Assembly (NCBI GenBank): GCA_028278245.1
Contig: JANQEQ010000139.1
Span: 1 to 40,690, forward strand
Source: Phycisphaerales bacterium
GTDB taxonomy: Bacteria > Planctomycetota > Phycisphaerae > Phycisphaerales > SM1A02
DNA length: 40,690 bases
Direction: 5' to 3'
In this document: positions 34,255 to 40,690 of the stretch, one piece after another
Position numbering within the stretch: the first letter of the stretch is position 1
How the letters are laid out: the number at the start of each line of letters is the position of its first letter
The notes under the pieces: generated by a model
Told to the model about the DNA's origin: nothing
The model's input: only the letters and a program-made list of their open reading frames with translations
The model's database searches: none
Program-made: the position numbers and the translations under genes

Positions 34255-37251
34255 TTACTCGCACAGCCCCCACAGTCCGAGAATGGCGAAGATGTCATCG
34301 ATATTCACCGTGCAATCTTCAGTAAGGTCACCAGTGCAATAAGGCGGGCATGGATCAGGGCAATTACCCCACAGGCCGAGCACAGCGAAGATGTCATCGA
34401 TGTTTACCTGCTCATCGCCGGTCAGATCACCCGTACAGGGATTGCCCGCTCCCTGATACGTAATCAAAACATGATCGGTGTTATTGTCAACCTGCCATTG
34501 TCCGTCACCAGTGACATTTGAAAAAGCACCCAACACCTCGCCATTGGCGATGTCAATGATACGGAACTGATCCCCCACCATCGGCTGGTATCCACTCAGC
34601 AATGTCACATCCAATATCCCCGCAAGTGTGATGTCACCATCCTCCACAAGAAGCTGATCGTATTCGGTGACCGGTGTGAGTCCGGCTATCTCAATCAGTA
34701 ATGTCGCGTTGTCGTGGCTGATGACGTCACCGACGATCCGCAACGGGCCTGTCATATCATGTCCCCCGGGAACAAAGCGGGCATAGTTATCGAGCAGTGT
34801 CGTGATGAGTGTGGGATACTGTCCTCCATCAGTGATGTCAGAAGGTACGACGATTCCCTGCAGATCATCCACGACCGAATCGGGCTCACCATTGGTGGTC
34901 GTTCCTGAAACATCAAGCTGTGATTCTTCACCCTCGATGGATACTGTCGATCCGCCGGAAGACCTGAGGTTCCCGGACAGATTGAAGAGTTTCTCGATAA
35001 ATAACTGGCTGCTGTCGGTCACATCAAGATCACCTGACGTACTGGAATCTTCGTTCGTGCGGACACTGCCGCCGTCTTCAATGCTCTGCAGATCCCACTG
35101 GGGGAAGCCGGCCGGGCTTCCGGTGATTGATGTCGGACCAACAATATGTTTCAGCGCTGTCTGGAAGATGATTTGTGTGCCTGCTTCTGTGATCCACTCG
35201 CCGCCGGTCAGTCGACCGGTTACGGGATCGAGTTGAGCGACCGTGTTGAGGAAGCGGATCGAGTGGAGGATCGCATGTACTGTACCATTGTTGTCAAACG
35301 GTGCGTACATGTCACTGATATCTGTAGAAGCGCCAGCCCAGGTATCGATCAAGCCATTGTTGATAATGTGACCACCGGATCCTGTATAACCAATGCTAGC
35401 CGTACTTTCATAAAGTCTCCATGTGCTTTGGTTGACGACCTGGCCACCATCAATCGTGAAGCTATGGGTTTGAGATATATGGCCGTTGTTGGTGATGAGA
35501 CCTGACAGTGTCGAGCCGGATTGGATGTGCAGGGCGCCGTTGTTGACAAAAGCGCAATCAATTATCCCACCATTCCAATTGAAAATATTATCACCCTTGA
35601 CCGTTCCACTGCCGCTGAACGTCCCGGCCATGAACTGACTGAATATAGACAGCGTCAATTCTCCCTGTACATCGATGGTCGGGGATTGTCCTTGATCACC
35701 AATGATCAAACTACTCAACGTACCCAAACCCGTAGATGTCACATCACCATTGACTGCGTAAGTAGTCTGGCTGTTGCCCTTGATCCACAATCTTTGCAAT
35801 TCACCTACGTTGAACTCCCCGCCGGTCCAGGTACCACCTGTGTGAAGTTCAAGCGTGTTGACACCATCGCTAATTTCGACTTGCACAGTTGAACCGGGAT
35901 ACATGTTGAGAGGGATTTTAATCTCATTCGGCGCTGCCGAACCAGGCGGATCGGTTACGACAATCGTACCTCGATTCTCGATCACCCCCGCGTTCTGGCC
36001 GGAGGGATTCGTGATGACACTGTTATTCTGCTCGAGTGTCAATGTACCGTCGCTCTCATTTTTAAATATACCCGGACCGATTCCAATGATGTCACAGCGT
36101 TGCACGAAGTTGCCGTGGTTGACAAAGTTGCCACCCGTGAGTGCTAGGTTCAGATCGCTGCCTTCCGCAATAAATGCGTTATTGTTGGTCAGGTTACCTG
36201 AGGTCACTTCAATGTCAGCCCCTCGGGTAGTCAGGAGTTGATTGTTGGTCAGCGTGTTCTGTAATTCGACGGAATTCTCGATGAGCAGCCCTTCGCCTTC
36301 CTCAAGACCGGTACCAACATTGGCGATCGCTGCCCCGGTCAGATTGATTGTATCATGTCCGAGGCGGATCGTACCTTCACCCAGAAAAGAGGTTGCGGAG
36401 ATCGTCCGGTCACCACCGGTCGAGGTGAAGAATTCGATCATACCGCCACTGCTTACGGAAATTGTTCCTCCAATATTGTTCCAGCCACTTATGACCTGCA
36501 ACACACCATCTTCACAGGAGAGAGTGCTTCCTGAATCCGCAAGGAAATTGGTAACTTCAATGATCGAAGTACCCTCACCGGTAGCGGCAATAGTACCTCC
36601 GCTTACATTTTCCAAATCCCCGTCACCCCAGATGTACGTTGGCGTCGCTGAATTTTGAAGGTTGAGATATGACGAATTTCTGAGATTACCATCAGTTGAT
36701 GAAAACTGAAGCGTCGCACCAGCTTCAACCACGAATGTGTCTGAATTTTCCAATAATGTCTCAAGGTAAAGACGGCTCGAACTTCCGGGATCGATACTCA
36801 GGGTGCCTTGGTTTATAAAATCACCTTCGCCTTTTAGTGTACCACGATCTGACGAGCTTATCCCGCTGATACTTACACTTGCCCCGGTATTCGCAATGAT
36901 CTTGCTCCCTGGAAATAAATCAAGATTCATTATTGAGGCTATTGATCCAATTGTAAGTTGATCTCCCGATATGCGCAAACCACTCTGAACATTCAGCACG
37001 TCTGCCTCGGCATCGAAGTTACTGAATGTGATCTCGACAATCGGATCGCTGCTGCCGATTGTAACGTTGTCAATCAGCGCCGGCATGCCATTGGGATCCC
37101 AGTTCAGGTCGTTATACCAATTGGTGTTGCCGCCTTCACCATCCCAGGTTTTATCCGCCCCAAGGACATGAATATTTGAAAGGAGCATCCCGACAACCAC
37201 AGCAGGTATGATTACAGTACGCGGGGATCTGTTAACTTCAGCCCTGTACAT
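34255..37251 (-). CDS. Large exported beta-strand-repeat protein with two-repeat dockerin-like tail
   Basis: 998 residues from ATG 37251 (AGGAG 11 bases upstream). The frame extends to 37317, but that part overlaps the upstream gene and is an out-of-frame reading of its tail. Signal sequence ~10-32 (TVIIPAVVVGMLLSNIHVLG). It starts with a TWDG..GNTNWYNDLNW motif often seen in planctomycete and autotransporter-like beta-helix proteins. About 800 residues of short beta-strand repeats follow, rich in N, G, S, T (for example NNQLLTTRGADIEVTSGNL). A closing domain (YDQLLVEDGDITLAGILDV, then YQPMVGDQFRIIDIANGEVL) is of the kind found at the end of such passenger domains. No outer-membrane barrel is present; the tail ends the protein. 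Likely a surface adhesin or structural protein. Confidence 0.85.
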   Translation of the reverse strand: MYRAEVNRSPRTVIIPAVVVGMLLSNIHVLGADKTWDGEGGNTNWYNDLNWDPNGMPALIDNVTIGSSDPIVEITFSNFDAEADVLNVQSGLRISGDQLTIGSIASIMNLDLFPGSKIIANTGASVSISGISSSDRGTLKGEGDFINQGTLSIDPGSSSRLYLETLLENSDTFVVEAGATLQFSSTDGNLRNSSYLNLQNSATPTYIWGDGDLENVSGGTIAATGEGTSIIEVTNFLADSGSTLSCEDGVLQVISGWNNIGGTISVSSGGMIEFFTSTGGDRTISATSFLGEGTIRLGHDTINLTGAAIANVGTGLEEGEGLLIENSVELQNTLTNNQLLTTRGADIEVTSGNLTNNNAFIAEGSDLNLALTGGNFVNHGNFVQRCDIIGIGPGIFKNESDGTLTLEQNNSVITNPSGQNAGVIENRGTIVVTDPPGSAAPNEIKIPLNMYPGSTVQVEISDGVNTLELHTGGTWTGGEFNVGELQRLWIKGNSQTTYAVNGDVTSTGLGTLSSLIIGDQGQSPTIDVQGELTLSIFSQFMAGTFSGSGTVKGDNIFNWNGGIIDCAFVNNGALHIQSGSTLSGLITNNGHISQTHSFTIDGGQVVNQSTWRLYESTASIGYTGSGGHIINNGLIDTWAGASTDISDMYAPFDNNGTVHAILHSIRFLNTVAQLDPVTGRLTGGEWITEAGTQIIFQTALKHIVGPTSITGSPAGFPQWDLQSIEDGGSVRTNEDSSTSGDLDVTDSSQLFIEKLFNLSGNLRSSGGSTVSIEGEESQLDVSGTTTNGEPDSVVDDLQGIVVPSDITDGGQYPTLITTLLDNYARFVPGGHDMTGPLRIVGDVISHDNATLLIEIAGLTPVTEYDQLLVEDGDITLAGILDVTLLSGYQPMVGDQFRIIDIANGEVLGAFSNVTGDGQWQVDNNTDHVLITYQGAGNPCTGDLTGDEQVNIDDIFAVLGLWGNCPDPCPPYCTGDLTEDCTVNIDDIFAILGLWGLCE
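34258..34440 (-). repeat. Dockerin-tail DNA duplicate, copy A
   Basis: This tail-coding segment is very similar at DNA level (roughly nine in ten positions by eye) to 37275-37457 in the adjacent gene, including silent positions, whereas the bodies of the two proteins are unrelated. This suggests recent copying or gene conversion of the tail. Confidence 0.7.
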
Positions 37252-37270
37252 GGCGGAGAATACTCCTGAT

Positions 37271-38107
37271 TTACTCGCACGGCCCCCACTGTCCGAGAAT
37301 GGCGAAGATGTCATCAATATTCACCGTGCAGTCTTCAGTAAGGTCGCCAGTGCAGTAAGGCGGGCAGGGAGCGGGGCAATTACCCCACAGGCCAAGCACA
37401 GCGAAGATGTCATCGATGTTCACCTGCTCATCACCGGTGATGTCAGCCGGGCACCCCGCGCTGGTCAACGACAGTTGAATGTCATATTCGCTGAAGCCGT
37501 AGCCATACGTGAAGGGATCGCCGTATGCGCTGGAGGTTGCATCTAGCGTCAGGGTGTGTTCACCTGGATCAAGCGTGCCCGTCTCAACCGTTGTCACCTC
37601 GTTGTTGTATGGCTCATCAATCCAGACCACTGCTCCTGCCGGTCCGTTGAACGTGACCGACACAAAGCCGTCGTCATAAGCAGCAAGGTAGACATCCAGA
37701 ACGAAATCACACTGCACATCTACATCGAAAACCACACTACATTTCGATCTGCCGGACGCATCACTCCATGTGTCCCAGTCGTATGCTTCGGCGTTGGCAA
37801 AGCTACTTCCGGCGGCATCAATACCGACTGATGTAATCACCGAATTCTGCCATCCGCCTCCGCTGGAATAGGCATCCGTAATCTCCGCCGTAGCAGATCG
37901 AGCTTCGTTGAACAGGCCGAAATCGGAAGCAGTGGCGCTGTCGGAATCGCTATCGGATTCACTGGTCGAGTAGTTTTCAGCATAAGCGCTACCTGAAACA
38001 AAACGTTCCTGTGAAACCGGATCGAGCAAATCGGCGGAAGTAGCCGGTGCCAATACCACTGCGAGTAATGAACCGGCGCAGCAAAATCGACTGGATATCC
38101 GTAACAT
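37271..38107 (-). CDS. Small exported protein with two-repeat dockerin-like tail
   Basis: 278 residues from ATG 38107, with GGAGGAG just upstream (open frame to 38131). Signal peptide ~1-24 (RFCCAGSLLAVVLAPATSA). An Asp/Ser-rich segment (STSESDSDSDSATASDFG) comes next. A beta-sandwich-like domain follows, with CSVVFDVDVQCDFVLDVYLA and VETGTLDPGEHTLTLDATSS. The tail repeats are DITGDEQVNIDDIFAVLG and DLTEDCTVNIDDIFAILG. No named family is recognised for the body. It lies 20 bp upstream of the large beta-strand-repeat gene on the same strand, so the two are probably one operon. Confidence 0.8.
   Translation of the reverse strand: MLRISSRFCCAGSLLAVVLAPATSADLLDPVSQERFVSGSAYAENYSTSESDSDSDSATASDFGLFNEARSATAEITDAYSSGGGWQNSVITSVGIDAAGSSFANAEAYDWDTWSDASGRSKCSVVFDVDVQCDFVLDVYLAAYDDGFVSVTFNGPAGAVVWIDEPYNNEVTTVETGTLDPGEHTLTLDATSSAYGDPFTYGYGFSEYDIQLSLTSAGCPADITGDEQVNIDDIFAVLGLWGNCPAPCPPYCTGDLTEDCTVNIDDIFAILGQWGPCE
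37275..37457 (-). repeat. Dockerin-tail DNA duplicate, copy B
   Basis: Counterpart of 34258-34440. The longest shared runs lie around the GGGGCAATTACCCCACAGGC-type linker and the CGAAGATGTCATC segments (plus-strand sequence). Confidence 0.7.
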
Positions 38108-38442
38108 TTTTACTCCTCCATTTTTCCTCAATTGTTGTATTCACCCCGGACCATCTCCGGACGAGATCACCGTATCGGATCATGCATATTGAAGCAAGAA
38201 AGAATTATCAGAATCGTGGATTGGTTTACAATGGCATTGCAAAGATGCCTTTCCGCGCATCTAACCGACGAGGTATGTTGATTATTTGATCGAGTTATAT
38301 TGATAAACCACGCCTGAGCGTAGCGAAGACGCGGATATCCATGCAGCAGGGAAGCTGTGCATACCGTTTATCATTTATCACGGTGGGTCTACTGAGTTTG
38401 TTCCAATTAATTTGCTCATCGTGATTCCCGCATCTACTCACC

Positions 38443-38525
38443 GTCATTCCCGCGCCGGCGGGAATCCAGTGATTGCGAGGACGATGCAGGTACATACGCT
38501 GGATTCCTGCCTTCGCAGGAATGAC
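38443..38525. repeat. REP/MITE-like inverted repeat (GTCATTCCCGC family)
   Basis: Two 27-bp arms (38443-38469 and 38499-38525) are inverted copies with 23 of 27 positions matching, and each arm is itself a small palindrome (TTCCCGC..GCGGGAA and TTCCTGC..GCAGGAA). A further half copy, GTGATTCCCGC, lies at 38421-38431. This is typical of dispersed non-coding palindromic elements. Confidence 0.8.
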
Positions 38526-38548
38526 AAAACTTTCGCCTCGAACAGAAC

Positions 38549-38660
38549 GTAGGTCGGTTCCACGCTAGCGCGATCCGACATTATGGTGACCGTTAATCAC
38601 TTATGATTCGTATTTTCGTTACTGTCCAGTTTGAATGTCGGATCTGCGGATCCGACTTAC
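38549..38660. repeat. Pair of TCCGAC-type palindromic repeats
   Basis: GTAGGTCGG...TCCGACATT (38549-38582) and an oppositely oriented AATGTCGGATC..GGATCCGACTTAC (38634-38660) are versions of one element. The second contains the perfect palindrome GTCGGATC/GATCCGAC. Confidence 0.65.
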
Positions 38661-38666
38661 CTGCTG

Positions 38667-39164
38667 TCACTTCGTCATGCTCATTGATAACACTAATGAG
38701 AAGTTCTTGACTCTGTCTTCGGGAATATCTGCTGAAACCAACATCGGAATAGTAAAAGCGTCATGCCATTGAAGTAATACTCTTCCGTCATGGTAAACAT
38801 GGAAATGCCACGCCAGCTCAAATTCAGCGAATTGTACAGATAAGTTAGCAAGTTCTTTAAGAATTTTTGGAGTTGCGGGAACATGAAAGTACACCGGCTT
38901 TGGCCAAATCGTACCGACCGCTATGTGTGTTTGTTCCGGGATGGCATGTGTATTGAAAAATTCAAGCAGTCTCTTGTCTCTGGATCCACCTTCAAAATAC
39001 AGAATACTGCCCTCGGGCAAGAGGTCTTCGAGCGCGATCAATAGTTGTAAAAAATTTATCTTGCCATCAAGTTCCCAGTATGGCTGACTTAAATCGAGTT
39101 GTATTCCATCTAATTCTTCACTTGGAGTTGCGTTGATGAGCTTTGTTATCCATCTAAACATCAT
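38667..39164 (-). CDS. Hypothetical protein, 165 residues
   Basis: No family is recognised. It appears cytoplasmic, with no signal peptide or membrane helix, and has an alpha/beta pattern: LDGKINFLQLLIALEDLLPEG, SILYFEGGSRDKRLLEFF, then VQFAEFELAWHFHVYHDGRVLLQWHDAF. The start carries a double Met. It is flanked on both sides by repeats, and the next gene is also unknown, so this looks like an accessory pocket. The composition is coherent for a real protein. Confidence 0.65.
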   Translation of the reverse strand: MMFRWITKLINATPSEELDGIQLDLSQPYWELDGKINFLQLLIALEDLLPEGSILYFEGGSRDKRLLEFFNTHAIPEQTHIAVGTIWPKPVYFHVPATPKILKELANLSVQFAEFELAWHFHVYHDGRVLLQWHDAFTIPMLVSADIPEDRVKNFSLVLSMSMTK

Positions 39165-39503
39165 CTGCCCTTATCACGCAAAATCTCGTTGGAGCTGGTG
39201 AAAAGCGCTGCGCTTGTCCCATCTGACACTTCACCCCCCTGGAATTCCACCAAACAGGCACACTCGTTCATTCCAGTCCTGCGAAACAGCGGAAGCGTCA
39301 AGCGAGATGCAGGATGGATAATCAATCACTAGTCTGTATTCATCTGTTCGCTTGCCGTAAACGATAAAAAAGAACATGGTTACCTGTACCCCATAAGGAA
39401 GAGTCTGTCGGGTGGATTGAGCGATGTAGGAGTGATACCCACCATGTCATTATTGTTCGGTTGTCGAACCTGGTGGGACGCACTGCGCTTGTCCCATCTT
39501 ACT
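39165..39503. other. Intergenic region with short repeats
   Basis: No gene is supported. It contains CTGCGCTTGTCCCATCT at 39208-39224 and again at 39483-39499, and GACACTTCACCCCCC at 39225-39239, which recurs at 39983-39997. The copy at 39472-39498 forms a hairpin (GGTGGGAC..GTCCCATC). A GTTCG-gttgt-CGAAC hairpin lies at 39455-39469 beside it. Confidence 0.6.
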
Positions 39504-39992
39504 TTATGGACGATTTGGCATGATTAAATCAATCTCCATTGATTCACCATCATAACGTTCGAGAATTCCTCCAAGACGTAAGGCAATCCGCCAACGAAGC
39601 AGTTCATCCTCGTCATATTTTGGAAACCACAGCCCTGGATCATGAACAATTATCTGATTCTCGGCAGTATCCCAATCCCCATATTCAATTATATACTCTG
39701 TTCCGTTTGACCATCGTGGTGCCCTCAACAGTGTCGTACAGTCGATACCAGCTAACTCAAGATCCGCATCGCTTCTAGGCCATGCACCGTAGAATGAGTG
39801 GTAGTCATCAATGACCCACCATATTTCAGACAATCTTTGTCTTCTTTCTACAAGAGCTGCATAGGGATCATCACCAAAGCGTCTGATGTAGTTGCGTATT
39901 ACTACACCTTCCTTTGCTGCGACGACAAGAAGTGCTACCCCTAGCAAACAACCAAGGATAATCAGCAAGCGTTTCTTCACCCGACACTTCAC
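39504..39992 (-). CDS. Hypothetical membrane-anchored protein, 162 residues
   Basis: Starts GTG 39992; GTG 39980 in frame is also possible, because the first codons lie in a sequence repeated elsewhere (39225-39239). A basic start and one transmembrane helix (LLIILGCLLGVALLVVAA) precede an exported domain. That domain carries YHSFYGAWPRSDADLELAG, reminiscent of the C-terminal part of pseudopilin-like proteins, and a Trp/Asp-rich end. There is no prepilin peptidase site, so the pilin link is weak. Function unknown. Confidence 0.65.
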   Translation of the reverse strand: MKCRVKKRLLIILGCLLGVALLVVAAKEGVVIRNYIRRFGDDPYAALVERRQRLSEIWWVIDDYHSFYGAWPRSDADLELAGIDCTTLLRAPRWSNGTEYIIEYGDWDTAENQIIVHDPGLWFPKYDEDELLRWRIALRLGGILERYDGESMEIDLIMPNRP

Positions 39993-40096
39993 CCCCCCAT
40001 TCTACTCCAGATAGGCTCATCCCCATTTCAGGGTTCCAATCCGCTCTGAATAGCCCCCAAAACACCCCTCACAGCTCAAAAACGCTGCCTTTGACC

Positions 40097-40124
40097 TTGA
40101 CATCAGCCCTCAGCACGCTAAGCT
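40097..40124 (+). promoter_or_regulatory. Probable housekeeping promoter for rplM
   Basis: TTGACA (40097-40102), a 16-bp spacer and TAAGCT (40119-40124), about 60 bp before the rplM start. The -35 box is a consensus match; the -10 box is weaker. Confidence 0.5.
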
Positions 40125-40184
40125 GCCTGATTCGCACGTTTTCGGCTATCAGTGCCGCTACGCTTTTCTCAGAGAGTATTTCCC

Positions 40185-40619
40185 ATGCCCCGTCAGACCT
40201 ATTTCGCCAAGGCTGGAGATGTCAAACCCCAGTGGCATCACGTGGATGCAGAGGGCAAAGTCCTCGGCCGGATGTCCACGCAGATCGCTACCATTCTGAT
40301 GGGCAAGCATCGTCCCGAGTACACCCCGCACGTGGATTGCGGAGACTACGTCGTCGTTACCAATGCGGAGAAAGTCGTCCTCACCGGACGCAAGGCTGAG
40401 CAGAAGATGGAGCTGCGCTATTCGGGGTATCCCGGCGGCCTGAAAAAGCGTTCCTATGCGGACATCCTGGCCAAGCATCCTGAGCGGATCATTGAAAATT
40501 CGGTCAGGCGGATGTTGCCGAAAAATCGCCTTGGGCGACAGATGCTCAAGAAATTGAAAGTCTATGCCGGCGCTGAGCACGAACACCAGGCCCAGCAGCC
40601 GCAACCACTGTCGATCTGA
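40185..40619 (+). CDS. rplM: Ribosomal protein uL13
   Basis: 144 residues from ATG 40185 (MPRQTYFAKAGDVKPQWH). The open frame reaches 40152, but the family begins here. Family landmarks: WHHVDAEGKVLGRMSTQIA, KHRPEYTPHVDCGDYVVVTN, SGYPGGLKKRSYADILAKHP and MLPKNRLGRQMLKKLKVYAG. Early-assembling large-subunit protein. rpsI normally follows it; its start is not reached within the last 70 bp of the window. Confidence 0.96.
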   Translation: MPRQTYFAKAGDVKPQWHHVDAEGKVLGRMSTQIATILMGKHRPEYTPHVDCGDYVVVTNAEKVVLTGRKAEQKMELRYSGYPGGLKKRSYADILAKHPERIIENSVRRMLPKNRLGRQMLKKLKVYAGAEHEHQAQQPQPLSI

Positions 40620-40690
40620 TTATCTACTCTCGCATCAGTGACCATTCACCGATGCTCAACATCACATAGTTCCTGAAACAGACCCAATCA

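Larger units (their letters stand above)
38108..38666. other. Repeat-rich intergenic region
   Basis: No gene is supported over ~560 bp. The first part carries the leader of the 38107 gene. The rest holds at least two families of palindromic repeats (listed separately) and the phrase GCCTGAGCGTAGCGAAGACG at 38310-38331, which also looks repeat-derived. Confidence 0.6.

Noticed and set aside
37252-37317. N-terminal extension of the large beta-strand-repeat protein
   Set aside because: It overlaps the upstream gene and is an out-of-frame reading of that gene's tail; a ribosome-binding sequence and signal peptide support 37251.

Overview
The window looks like a chromosome segment from a planctomycete, most likely class Phycisphaerae. 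This is inferred from gene content, not from a database match. The pointers are: seven exported proteins that end in the Cys-flanked, dockerin-like EF-hand tail (core DLTGDxxVNIDDIFAILGxW, 'GC-type dockerin'); two sigma-factor/Ser-Thr-kinase pairs of the planctomycete type; membrane proteins with a CxxCGYxLxDLP...CPECG zinc ribbon; and scattered housekeeping genes (rpmE-prfA, rplM) with weak or no Shine-Dalgarno sequences.

Layout. 1-1388: 3' part of a nitronate monooxygenase-like gene. 1786-4611: exported C25 (gingipain-type) peptidase with a dockerin-like tail. 4757-7787 (minus): a two-gene unit of a small beta-grasp protein ending in Gly-Gly and a DUF4132 protein whose start lies inside the Gly-Gly codons. 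7988-9922 (minus): exported transglutaminase-like protein. 10211-11296 (minus): exported two-module protein with a dockerin-like tail. 11455-15745 (plus): ECF sigma factor overlapping a kinase-TPR gene, then a zinc-ribbon membrane protein and a DUF805 protein. 15756-16656 (minus): metallo-beta-lactamase-fold gene broken by a one-base frameshift. 16821-17144: small cupin. 17308-19710 (minus): POT-family transporter with a ~355-residue insertion. 19958-21351 (minus): zinc-ribbon membrane protein coupled to a methyltransferase. 21461-22198: second methyltransferase. 22689-25391: second C25 peptidase with five 19-residue Ca-binding-type repeats and a dockerin-like tail. 25813-25885 (minus): tRNA-Asn(GTT). 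26059-27516: rpmE and prfA. 27599-30571: divergent sigma factor and kinase. 30765-32099: seven-repeat FG-GAP propeller with tail. 32468-38107 (minus): subtilisin-like protease, large beta-strand-repeat protein and a small exported protein, all with two-repeat tails. 38108-40184: repeat-rich stretch with two unknown genes. 40185-40619: rplM.

How it fits together. The main theme is the cell surface: peptidases (two C25, one S8), a transglutaminase-like protein, a propeller and a beta-strand-repeat protein. Seven of these share one C-terminal module, which suggests a common anchoring or sorting route; no matching receptor (cohesin) is visible here. Two sigma/kinase modules could link outside signals to transcription. 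The most unusual locus is the MoaD/ubiquitin-like Gly-Gly protein encoded with DUF4132. It has no E1, E2 or JAB-type partner in the window and is the best candidate for an undescribed system.
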